NCBI RefSeq assembly: GCF_014650035.1
Contig: NZ_BMUE01000012.1
Location: 62,001-126,000 of the forward strand
Origin: Streptomyces lucensis JCM 4490
GTDB lineage: Bacteria > Actinomycetota > Actinomycetes > Streptomycetales > Streptomycetaceae
Direction of reading: 5' to 3'
Length of the DNA stretch: 64,000 nucleotides
Both the position numbers and the translations under genes were made by a program. Positions 1 through 7,890 of this stretch are shown piece after piece. Position 1 is the stretch's first letter. Every line of letters starts with the position of its first letter. Under the pieces are notes generated by a model, which did not search any database, had not been told where the DNA came from, and saw only the letters and a list, made by a program, of their open reading frames with translations.

Positions 1-1467
1 GGCCACCAGCGCCCCCGACATGCCCGCGTGCGGCAGGCCGCCGCCGGGGTGCGACCAGCCGCCGGCCGTGAACAGGCCCGGCAGCGAGGTGGTGTTGGCC
101 GGGTGCAGCACACCCTCCGGCGCGGCCAGGGCGGGCGGCGGCACCGCGCCGCCCGTGGCCCCCGTCTCCCGCTCGGTGTCCAGGGGCGTGCGCACCTCGC
201 GCCACAGCACCCGCTCGCGCAGCCCGGGCACGGCCCGTTCGGCGGCGGCCACCATCCGGTCGGCGAAGGCGCCGGCGGTCCCCGGCGCGGCCCAGTCGTA
301 CTCGGTCGCCGACGGCACCGTCGCCGTCAGCACCACCGACTCGTGCTCCCCGTCGGGGCGCAGGGCCGGGTCGTCCGGCCGGTCCACCAGGACCGTGGGC
401 AGGTCGGGCAGCACCCCGTGCCGGAACAGATCGAGGTCGCCCTCGCCGTCGGCCGCGTGCACCACCGTGCGGTGCGCGGCGCCCGGCTCGCGCGCGCCGC
501 GCAGCGCCAGGCACACCACCACCCGGCCCGGGTAGCGGTCCTCGCGCTCCGCCGGCACGTCCCGCGCGCCGTACAGCTCCCTCCCCGCGACCAGGCCGCC
601 GAGCCGCCACGGCCCGGTGCCGACGACGAAGTCCGCCCCGGCGGCCGTGCCCCCGGCCAGTTCGACACCCGCCGCCCGGCCGTCCTCCTCGACGATCCGG
701 ATGACCTCGGCGCCGAAGACGAACTCGACCCGGCGCTCCAGGCACCGTTCGTAGACCGCGCGGGCCAGCTCCCGGATCCCGCCGCGCACGTGCCAGGTGC
801 CGAAGGCGTGCTCCATGTACGGCAGCACGGCCGCGCTCGCCGGTGCGATCCCGGGATCCAGGCCGTACGCGAGCGCGCAGCCCTCCAGCAGCTGCGCCAG
901 CCGGGCGTCGCGCAGCTCCCAGGAGCCGATCTCGTGCAGCTTGACCGCCCGCCGGGTGCGCCACAGCCGCTTGTGCGGGACGCCCGGATACGGCTCCTTC
1001 TCCTCCAGCACCCGCCAGTCGGACCACAGCGGTTCCTCCAGCAGGGGCCGGCGGGTGCGGTCCCAGGCCTCGCGCGCCCGCACCAGGAAGTCGCCCCAGC
1101 GCTCGCCCGCTCCCTCGCCCAGCGCCTCGTCCAGGGCCGCGACGACTCCGGCGCGCGAGGCGTTCGGCAGCGACACCTCGGTGCCGTCCGCGAAGACGTG
1201 CCGCGAGGACGGGTCGACCTGGACCAGGCCGACGCACTCCTCCAGCGGTTGTCTGCCGGTCTTGACGAACAGGTCGCGGTAGACCGCGGGCAGCGTCAGC
1301 AGACCCGGTCCGGTGTCGAAGGCGAACCCGTCCCGTTCGAACCGGCGCACCGCGCCGCCGTACGTCCGTGTGCGCTCGTACACCACCACCCGGTGGCCCG
1401 CGACGGCCAGCCGGGCAGCGGCCGCCATCGCGCCCATCCCGGCGCCGATCACCGCAATCCGTGCCAT
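1..1467 (-). CDS. Phytoene-desaturase-like NAD(P)/FAD-dependent oxidoreductase (C-terminus cut off)
   Basis: The N-terminus has the Rossmann FAD-binding pattern VIGAGMGAMAAAARL, followed by an acidic-ended beta strand (VVVYER). The last visible part, GLFTAGGWSHPGGGLPHAGMSGA, is the C-terminal FAD-contacting motif typical of the carotenoid desaturase / CrtI-like amine oxidase family. The 489 codons seen are nearly full length; only a short C-terminal tail lies beyond the window edge. The ATG at 1467 starts directly before the dinucleotide-binding strand. Such enzymes desaturate or isomerise polyenes or other hydrophobic substrates. No carotenoid gene lies nearby, so the substrate cannot be inferred. 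It is transcribed away from the TetR operon, which ends at 1855 on the same strand. Confidence 0.85.
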   Translation of the reverse strand, partial: MARIAVIGAGMGAMAAAARLAVAGHRVVVYERTRTYGGAVRRFERDGFAFDTGPGLLTLPAVYRDLFVKTGRQPLEECVGLVQVDPSSRHVFADGTEVSLPNASRAGVVAALDEALGEGAGERWGDFLVRAREAWDRTRRPLLEEPLWSDWRVLEEKEPYPGVPHKRLWRTRRAVKLHEIGSWELRDARLAQLLEGCALAYGLDPGIAPASAAVLPYMEHAFGTWHVRGGIRELARAVYERCLERRVEFVFGAEVIRIVEEDGRAAGVELAGGTAAGADFVVGTGPWRLGGLVAGRELYGARDVPAEREDRYPGRVVVCLALRGAREPGAAHRTVVHAADGEGDLDLFRHGVLPDLPTVLVDRPDDPALRPDGEHESVVLTATVPSATEYDWAAPGTAGAFADRMVAAAERAVPGLRERVLWREVRTPLDTERETGATGGAVPPPALAAPEGVLHPANTTSLPGLFTAGGWSHPGGGLPHAGMSGALVA

Positions 1468-1760
1468 GCCCGCGACCCTATCGACCGCCACCGGCGCTCA
1501 GGGCGCCGGGCCGTGCCCGGGTACGCGTGCGGACGGCTGAGTATCCGTACCTAGGCCCCGGGATGAGTACGCGCGCGGATGGGACCCGGCCCGTGCGCAC
1601 GGGAGAGTGGAGGCACGGCAAGGGGGCGCGGCACGGCACCGCCGGCACGGGGCGGCGGAACGGCGTCCGCGCCCCGGCCGCTCCTTCCGCCGATCCGTCG
1701 GCGGAAGCGAGACGGGGCCCGGTGGGCGACCGCCCGCGGGGCGCCATCGGGGGAAGACCG

Positions 1761-1798
1761 TACGGGGGAGTACGGGGGAGTACGGGGGAGTACGGGGG
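1761..1798. repeat. 10-bp tandem repeat, about four copies
   Basis: The unit TACGGGGGAG occurs three times head to tail, followed by a partial fourth copy (TACGGGGG). It lies in the 387-nt gap between the FAD oxidoreductase start (1467) and the TetR stop (1855). Apart from this repeat and the terminator beside it, I see no gene in the gap. The repeat lies upstream of the oxidoreductase on the minus strand, about 300 nt from its start. Confidence 0.85.
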
Positions 1799-1808
1799 GT
1801 TCGGGGAG

Positions 1809-1848
1809 GGGGAAGGCGCCGGTCCGGCAGCGGGCCGGCGCCTTCCCC
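1809..1848 (-). terminator. Stem-loop terminator after the TetR gene
   Basis: Two perfect 14-bp arms (GGGGAAGGCGCCGG at 1809-1822, its complement at 1835-1848) enclose a 12-nt loop, starting 6 nt beyond the TetR stop codon. There is no U-tract, which is common for streptomycete terminators. It probably ends the ABC-YhgE-TetR transcript. Confidence 0.65.
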
Positions 1849-1854
1849 GCGCGC

Positions 1855-2484
1855 TCAGCCCCTGCCGCTGACGCGCCCCTGGAGCAGACGGGAGAGGGCC
1901 GCGTGGACGTCGTCCAGGGACCGTTCGGGCTGGAACGACTTCCAGTCCAGCGCGGCCACCAGGACCATGCCGACCAGTGCGGCCGCCGTCAGCTGGACAT
2001 CGATCTCGTCGCTGAACTCGCCGTCCGCCACGCCCTCGCGCAGCACCCCCTCGACGACCGCGACGGCTTCCTGCCGGACCACCATCAGCGTGGACTGCCA
2101 GGCCCGGTTGGTGCGCCACAGCTCGGCCACGTACAGCTGCGTGAAGGCCGGATAGCGGTCGATGAAGACCAGGCCGGCGCGGATCATCGCGTCGAGGGCG
2201 TCCACCTTGCCGCCGCCCTCGCGGTCCGTCCGCTCGGCCGCCTCCCTCAGCGAGGCGGTGAGCAGGCCCACGCCGTGCCGCAGCAGCTCCTCGAAGAGGA
2301 CCGACTTGCTCGCGAAGTTGTAGTAGACCGTGCCCTTCGCGACCCCGGCCCGCTCGGCGATCTCGTCCACCGTCGTCGCGGAGAAGCCCTGCTCGGCGAT
2401 GAGCGTGACGGCCGCCTCGTAGAGCTTCTGCCGGGTGGCCTCACGGCGCGTGCTGCCGCCGGACCTGGCGCTGCTGCTTTCCAT
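1855..2484 (-). CDS. TetR/AcrR-family transcriptional regulator
   Basis: A 209-aa protein with the TetR N-terminal helix-turn-helix at about residues 37-57 (TVDEIAERAG.AKGTVYYNF). The family-typical helical ligand-binding and dimerisation region follows. The start is ATG at 2484, just before the basic segment STRREATRQKLYEAA. It lies 47 nt downstream of the YhgE-like gene on the same strand, so it is probably the last gene of the ABC-YhgE-TetR operon. TetR proteins usually repress their own operon and release DNA when bound to a small ligand. The likely operator is the palindrome at 5444-5471 in front of the first gene. The inducer is unknown. Confidence 0.9.
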   Translation of the reverse strand: MESSSARSGGSTRREATRQKLYEAAVTLIAEQGFSATTVDEIAERAGVAKGTVYYNFASKSVLFEELLRHGVGLLTASLREAAERTDREGGGKVDALDAMIRAGLVFIDRYPAFTQLYVAELWRTNRAWQSTLMVVRQEAVAVVEGVLREGVADGEFSDEIDVQLTAAALVGMVLVAALDWKSFQPERSLDDVHAALSRLLQGRVSGRG

Positions 2485-2531
2485 GGCCCCGATTGTCACA
2501 GGTGCGCGCGTGTGCCGAGGCCCTTGGGCGA

Positions 2532-4616
2532 TCACAGGCTCAGCTCCGGGTGCAGCCGGTCCAGCGTCCACACCTGGCGGCGCCGGGCCGCGAGCGCGGT
2601 CAGTGCCAGGGCGCCCGCGGTGAACAGGGCGAGCACACCGCACGCCTGCCAGACCGGGCCGAGCCCGCCGCCCGTGATCAGCCGGCGCAGCGCGTCCACG
2701 ATGTAGCTCATCGGCAGGAACGGGTGGATCGCGTTGAAGAAGGCCGGGCTGGTCTGCACCGGGTACGTGCCGCCCGCCGAGGTCAGCTGGAGCATCAGCA
2801 GCGCCAGGACCAGGATCCGGCCGGCCGCGCCGAAGCGGGCGTTCAGCCACTGCACGATGGCCGCGAAGCAGGCCGTGACCAGGAACAGGAAGCCCACCGT
2901 GCCGGCCGCCCGCAGCATGTGCAGCCCGACCGCCCAGCGCAGTACGGCCATCAGGGCGGTCACCTGCAGCACGCCCACCGCGGCCACCGGCAGCCAGCCG
3001 GCGAGCGCGATCCGCCACGCGGAGGAGCCGGCCGACAGGGCACGCCGGTTGAGCGGCGGGATCAGCATGTAGCCCACCATCGCGCCCACCCACAGCGACA
3101 GCGGGATGAAGTAGGGGGCGAAGCCGGTGCCGTAGTTGGGCGCCTTGTGCAGGTCGTGGGAGGCGAGCTGGACGGGGTCGGACATCACGCCGGTGCGCCG
3201 GTCGCGGTCCTGCTTGTCGTAGTCGGGGATCTTCTTCGCGCCGTCGTGCAGGCCGCCGGCCAGTCTGCCGGAGCCGTCGGACAGCTTGTAGAGGCCGCCG
3301 TTCAGCGTCTGGGCGCCCGACTCGGCGGTGCCGATGCCCTTGTCCAGCTTGACCGCGCCGGTCCGGGCGGTGCCGAGCCCGGTGTGCAGCTTCTTGGCGC
3401 CGGAGGCGACCTTGTGCGCGCCGTTGTTCAGCTTGTTGATCTTCTTGACGGCGTCGTCGACGTCCTTGGACAGGTGCGGGGCGCGCTCGGCGAGGGCGTC
3501 GGCCTGCTTGCGCAGCGTGCCGAGGTTGTCCCGCATCGTCTTGAGGTCGCCGTCCTGGTCCGTGATCAGCGTGTTGACGTCGTCGGCGACGGTGGCCACG
3601 TCGGCCGCCGCCGTCTTGGCCCGCTTCAGATCCGGGCAGGCCGGGTCGGGGACGGTCGCCTCCTCGCAGCGCACCCGGTAGATCTTGTCGAGGACGGCGG
3701 AGGAGGCGTGCGCGATCTTCGCGGCGGCCGGCGCGCGCTTCACCAGGACGTCGAGGTTGTCCTGGACCGCCTTGGCCGAGTCGGAGACCAGCCGGGCCGT
3801 GTCGCCGATGGTCTTCCCGTTGCTCTTCAGGAACGGTCCGGCCTTGGCGTAGACGCCGTTGACCTTGTCGGCGAGTTCCTGCGTGCCGTCGGCGACCTGC
3901 CGCGAACCGTCCTGCAGTTCACCGGCCCCCTTGTCGAGCTTCTTCAGCCCCTTGGCCAGCTTGCCGCTGCCGGACTTGGCGTCCCCCAGTCCGTCGGCCA
4001 GGTCCTTGGAGCCCTTCTCCGCCTTCCCGAGGCCCTTGTCGAGCTTGTCGGCGCCCTTGGCGGCCGTGACGGTCTTGTCGTGGATGTCGGAGAAGGAGAC
4101 GAAGATCTTGTCCAGGAAGCCCCGGGACGCCTTGGTGGACGCGGCGGAGCGCACCTCGTGGAAGACGGTGCGGGAGATCTGGCCGACGATGTAGTTGTTC
4201 GCGTCGTTGGTGCGCACCTGGAGGGCGCCGGTCTCGGGGGAGTCACCCGAACTGGACGCGATCCGCCTGCTGAGATCGGCCGGCAGGGTCAGCGACAGGT
4301 AGTAGGTGCCGTCCTCGACGCCCTCGCGGGCCTCCTCGTCGCTCACCTCGTGCCACTCGAAGGTCCGGCTGTCGCGCAGCCCGTCGACTATGTCGTCGCC
4401 GGCGGTGATCCTCCGGCCGCCCGCCGTCGCGCCCTCGTCGTCGTTGACCAGGGCCACCGGGACGCGGTCCAGACGGCCGTACGGGTCCCAGAACGACCAC
4501 AGGTACAGGGCGCCGTAGAGCAGGGGGAGCACGAGCAGCGCCACCAGGGCGGCGCGCGGCAGCCGCCCGCGCCCGAAACGCCTCAGCTCAAGCGCGGCCA
4601 GCCTCGGTGAGCGCAT
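2532..4616 (-). CDS. YhgE/Pip-family membrane protein (ABC-2-like)
   Basis: A 694-aa protein. An N-terminal membrane segment (about residues 19-40) leads into a large extracytoplasmic domain with the YhgE/Pip signature region (YLWSFWDPYGRLDRVPVALVN). The region from roughly residues 180 to 245 has many short Leu/Gly repeats (KLDKG, DLADG, KLAKG), typical of this family and probably alpha-helical. About five hydrophobic segments lie between residues 505 and 675 and resemble ABC-2 permease cores. Homologues include phage-infection protein Pip and YhgE, and they often pair with ABC ATPases. Here the start overlaps the upstream ATPase-like gene by 29 nt, so the two are co-translated. It probably acts in export or envelope remodelling; the substrate is unknown. 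Confidence 0.9.
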   Translation of the reverse strand: MRSPRLAALELRRFGRGRLPRAALVALLVLPLLYGALYLWSFWDPYGRLDRVPVALVNDDEGATAGGRRITAGDDIVDGLRDSRTFEWHEVSDEEAREGVEDGTYYLSLTLPADLSRRIASSSGDSPETGALQVRTNDANNYIVGQISRTVFHEVRSAASTKASRGFLDKIFVSFSDIHDKTVTAAKGADKLDKGLGKAEKGSKDLADGLGDAKSGSGKLAKGLKKLDKGAGELQDGSRQVADGTQELADKVNGVYAKAGPFLKSNGKTIGDTARLVSDSAKAVQDNLDVLVKRAPAAAKIAHASSAVLDKIYRVRCEEATVPDPACPDLKRAKTAAADVATVADDVNTLITDQDGDLKTMRDNLGTLRKQADALAERAPHLSKDVDDAVKKINKLNNGAHKVASGAKKLHTGLGTARTGAVKLDKGIGTAESGAQTLNGGLYKLSDGSGRLAGGLHDGAKKIPDYDKQDRDRRTGVMSDPVQLASHDLHKAPNYGTGFAPYFIPLSLWVGAMVGYMLIPPLNRRALSAGSSAWRIALAGWLPVAAVGVLQVTALMAVLRWAVGLHMLRAAGTVGFLFLVTACFAAIVQWLNARFGAAGRILVLALLMLQLTSAGGTYPVQTSPAFFNAIHPFLPMSYIVDALRRLITGGGLGPVWQACGVLALFTAGALALTALAARRRQVWTLDRLHPELSL

Positions 4617-5439
4617 CGCCGGCTTCCTCCTTCCCTTCGGACGCGGGAGTCCGCGCCTCGGCGCCGGCTTCCGCGCCGGCCTTCCCGGCTTCCGCGCCGG
4701 CCTTCCCGGCTTCCGCGCCGGCCCTTCCGGCCTCCTGCCGGGCCGTCGACACGGTGACGCAGCCCTCGGGGGCGGTGCGGCACACGGCGGCGACCGTCGT
4801 CCCCGCGTGCGTGAGGGACCGCAACAGGTCCCAGACCTCGGCGCGTTCGGCGTCCGAGAGCTTCACGTCGATGTCGTCCACGCCCAGCAGCCGTGGCCGT
4901 CCCACGAGCGCCAGGGCGACCGACAGGCGCAGTTCCTGGATCCGCTCCAGGTCGCGCACGACCGTCCGGGAGCCCTTGGGCAGCGCTTCCAGGTCGAGTC
5001 CGGCGGCGGACAGGGCCGCGTCCACGCGTTCCCGGGCCTCCCCCGCGCGCTGGTCGCGGGGCCGCAGCACCTCGCGCAGGGAATCGCCGAAGCGGCGCTG
5101 GAGCAGGGCCCGTTCGCGAAGGTGCTCGCCGACGGTCAGGGCCGGCTCCAGGTCGGTGACACCGGCCACGTTGGCCACCGCGCTGAGGCGGCGGGCGGCC
5201 GCCAGGTGGCGGGGGAGTTTGAACCCGCCGACGGTGGCCACCCCTTCAGTGGGCTTCATCCGTCCCGTGAGCGCGAGCAGCAGACACGTGCGGCCGGAGC
5301 CGGACGGTCCTTCGAGCGCGATCAGCGAGCCGGGGCCCGCGTCGAGGGTGACGCCGCGGAAGGCCCACCCCCGCGGCCCCTCGAGTCCAAGGCCTTCGGC
5401 CGTGACGTGAACGCCGTCCACTGGCCCCCCTGCCTGCAT
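4588..5439 (-). CDS. Degenerate ABC-type ATP-binding protein
   Basis: A 283-aa protein with the ABC ATPase layout but altered catalytic motifs. The Walker A-like loop is GPSGSGRT (44-51), with Arg50 in place of the invariant Lys. The Walker B-like strand RPRLLGVDD ends in Asp-Asp rather than Asp-Glu (188-189). The place of the LSGGQ signature reads LERIQEL, and the switch His is replaced (TVAAVCRT). The C-terminus is Ala/Glu/Lys-rich with three 7-residue AGAEAGK-type repeats. The ATG at 5439 directly follows the operator; an upstream in-frame start would run through the promoter. It is first in the operon with the YhgE-like gene. It may bind nucleotide without normal turnover, or serve as a structural partner of the membrane protein. 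Confidence 0.8.
   Translation of the reverse strand: MQAGGPVDGVHVTAEGLGLEGPRGWAFRGVTLDAGPGSLIALEGPSGSGRTCLLLALTGRMKPTEGVATVGGFKLPRHLAAARRLSAVANVAGVTDLEPALTVGEHLRERALLQRRFGDSLREVLRPRDQRAGEARERVDAALSAAGLDLEALPKGSRTVVRDLERIQELRLSVALALVGRPRLLGVDDIDVKLSDAERAEVWDLLRSLTHAGTTVAAVCRTAPEGCVTVSTARQEAGRAGAEAGKAGAEAGKAGAEAGAEARTPASEGKEEAGDALTEAGRA
4666..4728. repeat. 21-bp tandem repeat, three copies, inside the ATPase-like gene
   Basis: Copies occupy 4666-4686, 4687-4707 and 4708-4728; the first two are identical and the third is slightly changed. The 21-bp period keeps the frame and encodes 7-residue Ala/Glu/Gly/Lys repeats in the C-terminal tail. Copy number may vary between strains. Confidence 0.85.
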
Positions 5440-5443
5440 GCCG

Positions 5444-5471
5444 TTTTTGAACTGACTGGTCAGTGCAAAAA
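5444..5471. promoter_or_regulatory. 28-nt palindrome, probable TetR operator
   Basis: The core ACTGAC-TG-GTCAGT (5451-5464) is flanked by TTTTTG on one side and CAAAAA on the other. Apart from four positions (the central TG and one base pair just outside the core) the 28 nt are symmetric. It lies between the predicted -10 box and the start codon of the ATPase-like gene, where a bound repressor would block initiation. Its size and symmetry suit a TetR dimer, and the only TetR gene nearby closes the same operon. Confidence 0.7.
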
Positions 5472-5497
5472 TACGCCCGAACCTACGGTCGAGGCAA
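5468..5497 (-). promoter_or_regulatory. Sigma-70-type promoter of the ABC-YhgE-TetR operon
   Basis: On the minus strand, TTGCCT (5497-5492) and TATTTT (5473-5468) are separated by 18 nt. This is close to the HrdB consensus, and the -10 box abuts the palindrome at 5444-5471. The transcription start would fall inside the palindrome. Confidence 0.5.
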
Positions 5498-5587
5498 AGG
5501 CGCAGGTCAGAACGGATTGTCAGTGCCATACCTCACGATGGGCACATACGGCACCCGTGCCGTCACCCAGACGACAGGAGGTTCGTC

Positions 5588-6160
5588 ATGGCCAACCCGT
5601 CCGCAGCCGCCGCACACCGGCGCCGCGCCACCGGCCCTGCCCCCTCACTGACCGGCCCGGCGAGCGACGTGCACCCCGTGCTCCGCCGGGCCACGGCCCC
5701 GCCCGCCGCCCTCGACCTGCTCGGCAAAGCCCGCGCCGGCCTGGAGGAGGCCACCGCCCTCCAGGCACCGAACGAGCGCTACGCCACGGCCCACCTCGCC
5801 GCCCTGCGCACCGCCGCCGCCGTGCTCGCCGCCCGCGGCCGCCCCGAGACCTCCCCACGCCGCCGGGCCCGCATCCGCAGCGCCTGGGAGGTGCTCCCGG
5901 AGATCGCCCCCGAGCTGACCGAGTGGAGCGCGCTGTTCGCGTCCGGCGCCGCCCGCCGCGCCCGCGCCGAGGCGGGCATCCAGGGCGCGGCCGGCCGGCG
6001 CCAGGCCGACGACCTCATACGCGACGTGGCGATGTTCCTCCGCATCGTGGAGCGGATGCTGGTCCTCCAGCCGGTCCTGCCGCAGCCCCGCCGGGACACC
6101 GGCGAACCGGACGGCCCCGGCCGCCCGCAGGCGCCGGGAGGCCTCCCGGACGCGGGCTGA
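5588..6160 (+). CDS. SAV_6107-type HEPN-domain protein
   Basis: A 190-aa soluble protein. After a low-complexity Ala/Pro/Arg N-terminus, the body is all-helical and matches the SAV_6107 family of HEPN proteins as I recall it. Residues 64-69 (RYATAH) form an R-X4-H arrangement, the spacing seen in HEPN ribonuclease motifs. Whether it lies at the canonical site cannot be judged by eye. GGAGG precedes the ATG at the right distance. It stands alone, 148 nt from the divergent ATPase operon and 183 nt before the methyltransferase gene. No obvious nucleotidyltransferase (antitoxin) partner adjoins it, so a classical HEPN/MNT toxin pair is not supported. Confidence 0.75.
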   Translation: MANPSAAAAHRRRATGPAPSLTGPASDVHPVLRRATAPPAALDLLGKARAGLEEATALQAPNERYATAHLAALRTAAAVLAARGRPETSPRRRARIRSAWEVLPEIAPELTEWSALFASGAARRARAEAGIQGAAGRRQADDLIRDVAMFLRIVERMLVLQPVLPQPRRDTGEPDGPGRPQAPGGLPDAG

Positions 6161-6236
6161 CCACGGGTTGGTCCGCAGTGCGGGACGGCCCGGTGTCACG
6201 CACTGCCGCGATGAGGGGGCCGGGCGCGGGAGGCAA

Positions 6237-6343
6237 TAGGGTGGGAAGCGCCTGAAGCCTTCCCTCCTCCCGCACCGGGCCGGGGGAGGCATCCCGTTCA
6301 CGCCGCCGGCCACAGGCGGTGCCGCGCCGAGGAGTCAACTGCC
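6237..6343 (+). promoter_or_regulatory. Possible promoter and structured leader of the methyltransferase gene
   Basis: A -10-like TAGGGT (6237-6242) is followed by about 100 nt able to form successive hairpins: GGGAA/TTCCC, then CCTCCC/GGGAGG, then CCGCC/GGCGG. It ends in a GAGGAG ribosome site before GTG 6344. It matches no riboswitch class I can name. Confidence 0.25.
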
Positions 6344-7150
6344 GTGCCGGACCCGATGCGCCCGCCCGTCTCCGACCACCGGACGACACAGCCGCGCCCC
6401 CGCGCCTCCCTGCGCACCGCCGTGGTCTGGGAGGTCCTCCAGGACGCCCTCGACCGCCGGACCAAGGCCACCGGCCGGGACGCGCTGGACATCCTCGACA
6501 CCGGTGGCGGCAGCGGCAACTTCGCCGTGCCCCTCGCCGGCCTCGGCCACCGCGTCACCGTGGTCGACCCCAGCCCCAACGCGTTGTTCGCGCTGGAGCG
6601 CCGCGCCGCCGAGGCCGGCGTCGCCGACCGGGTCAAGGGCGTGCAGGGCGACGCCCACGGCCTGTTCGACGTGGCCGAGCGCGGCGGCTACGACGTCGTG
6701 CTCTGCCACGGCGTCCTGGAGTACGTGGACGACCCGGCCGAGGGCATCCGCAACGCCGTCGCCGCGCTGCGCCCGGAAGGCGTCCTCAGCCTGCTCGCGG
6801 CCGGCCTCGGCGGCGCCGTGCTCGCCCGCGCCCTCGCCGGTCACTTCAAGGAGGCCGGGCAGGCACTGCGGGACCCCGACGGCCGCTGGGGATCCGGTGA
6901 CCCGGTACCCCGCCGCTTCACCGCCGACCAGCTCACCGCGCTGGTGGAGGGCGCCGGGCTGCGGGTCGGCGCCGTGCACGGCGTGCGGGTCTTCGCCGAC
7001 CTCGTGCCCGGCGTCCTGGTGGACACCGAACCCGGCGCCCTCGACGCGCTGCTGGAGCTGGAGGCCGCCGCGGCCGAGCTGCCCGCGTTCCACTCCGTCG
7101 CGACCCAGCTGCACGTGCTCGGCGAGACGCCGGGGGCGGGCGAGGCCTGA
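6344..7150 (+). CDS. Class I SAM-dependent methyltransferase
   Basis: A 268-aa protein with the Rossmann methyltransferase core. Motif I is LDTGGGSGNFAVPLA and motif II ends in the acidic VVDPSPNAL. A later strand, YDVVLCHGVLEYVDDP, resembles the motif IV region of small-molecule methyltransferases of the UbiE/MenG type. The GTG at 6344 sits 10 nt after GAGGAG. The later part (residues 165-268) is a family-specific cap that probably selects the substrate, which I cannot name. The gene is followed by a DUF3040 gene after 276 nt. Confidence 0.88.
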   Translation: MPDPMRPPVSDHRTTQPRPRASLRTAVVWEVLQDALDRRTKATGRDALDILDTGGGSGNFAVPLAGLGHRVTVVDPSPNALFALERRAAEAGVADRVKGVQGDAHGLFDVAERGGYDVVLCHGVLEYVDDPAEGIRNAVAALRPEGVLSLLAAGLGGAVLARALAGHFKEAGQALRDPDGRWGSGDPVPRRFTADQLTALVEGAGLRVGAVHGVRVFADLVPGVLVDTEPGALDALLELEAAAAELPAFHSVATQLHVLGETPGAGEA

Positions 7151-7348
7151 GCGCGGTGCCGCACCCGCCGCTGATCAGCGGATCGGCGGCGGATGGAGTA
7201 CGCCACAAGACCCCCGATCGAGGGGTTTGCGCCGTATGATCGAGGTACACCACCCGGCATGACGGGTCGGCCGCCGGGGAATGGAAGCCTCAGCGAGCCG
7301 GGTCCGCCGTGGCGGGTTCCAGTTGGCCAGTTGGCGTAGAGGGGCGGG

Positions 7349-7377
7349 TTTCACGGGGGCGATTCCCTGCCTATCCT
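7349..7377 (+). promoter_or_regulatory. Candidate promoter of the DUF3040 gene
   Basis: TTTCAC (7349-7354) and TATCCT (7372-7377) are 17 nt apart, about 50 nt before the GTG start. The -10 box is good and the -35 weak. Upstream, CCAGTTGG is directly repeated at 7319-7334. Confidence 0.35.
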
Positions 7378-7426
7378 GAAGGGACCCCCCGGGTCGCCCC
7401 GGCGACTGCACGATGAGGAGGACTCC

Positions 7427-7810
7427 GTGCCGCTCTCGGAGCACGAGCAGCGCATGCTCGAGCAGATGGAGCGAGCGCTGTACGCCGAAGATCCCAAGTT
7501 CGCGTCGGCGCTCGAGGGAAGCGGGCTGCGTACGTACACCCGGCGGCGGGTCTACCAGGCGGTCGCAGGCTTCCTCGTGGGTATCGCGCTCCTCATGGCC
7601 GGAATGGTCGCTCAGCTGATCTGGGTCAGCGTGGTGGGTTTCCTCGTCATGCTGGGCTGTGCCGTCCTCGCCGTCACCGGATGGCGCAAGACGCCCAAGC
7701 CGGGCGAACAGCCCGCGGGCGCCGCTCGCCGCCAAGTACAGCCGAAGCGCTCCATGATGGACCGGATCGAGCAGCGCTGGCAGCGCCGCCGGGACGAACA
7801 GGGCCACTGA
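7427..7810 (+). CDS. DUF3040 small membrane protein
   Basis: A 127-aa protein beginning PLSEHEQRMLEQMERAL.AEDPKFAS, the hallmark of the actinobacterial DUF3040 family. Two hydrophobic segments (about 47-66 and 68-86) are joined by a short turn, so both ends probably face the cytoplasm. The C-terminus is basic. GAGGAGG precedes the GTG start. DUF3040 genes commonly lie near the division cluster in actinobacteria, but no function is established. It ends convergently against the transglutaminase gene with a shared terminator. Confidence 0.9.
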   Translation: MPLSEHEQRMLEQMERALYAEDPKFASALEGSGLRTYTRRRVYQAVAGFLVGIALLMAGMVAQLIWVSVVGFLVMLGCAVLAVTGWRKTPKPGEQPAGAARRQVQPKRSMMDRIEQRWQRRRDEQGH

Positions 7811-7846
7811 CCGCACCGCGGTCCACCGCCGACGACAACAGACGTA

Positions 7847-7884
7847 CCTGAGGGGTGACCGCCCGCCGGCGGCCACCCCTCAGG
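7847..7884. terminator. Bidirectional stem-loop between convergent genes
   Basis: Perfect 11-bp arms CCTGAGGGGTG (7847-7857) and its complement (7874-7884) lie between the DUF3040 stop (7810) and the transglutaminase stop (7891). The stem can be extended inward with GC pairs. It can serve both strands. Confidence 0.75.
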
Positions 7885-7890
7885 CGTGTC

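Noticed and set aside
28..1554. Long plus-strand ORF opposite the FAD oxidoreductase
   Set aside because: Arg/His/Pro-rich translation without a family; it is the antisense shadow of a clear minus-strand gene, common in GC-rich DNA.
2493..4610. 705-codon plus-strand ORF opposite the YhgE-like gene
   Set aside because: Low-complexity antisense frame; the minus strand encodes a recognisable membrane protein.
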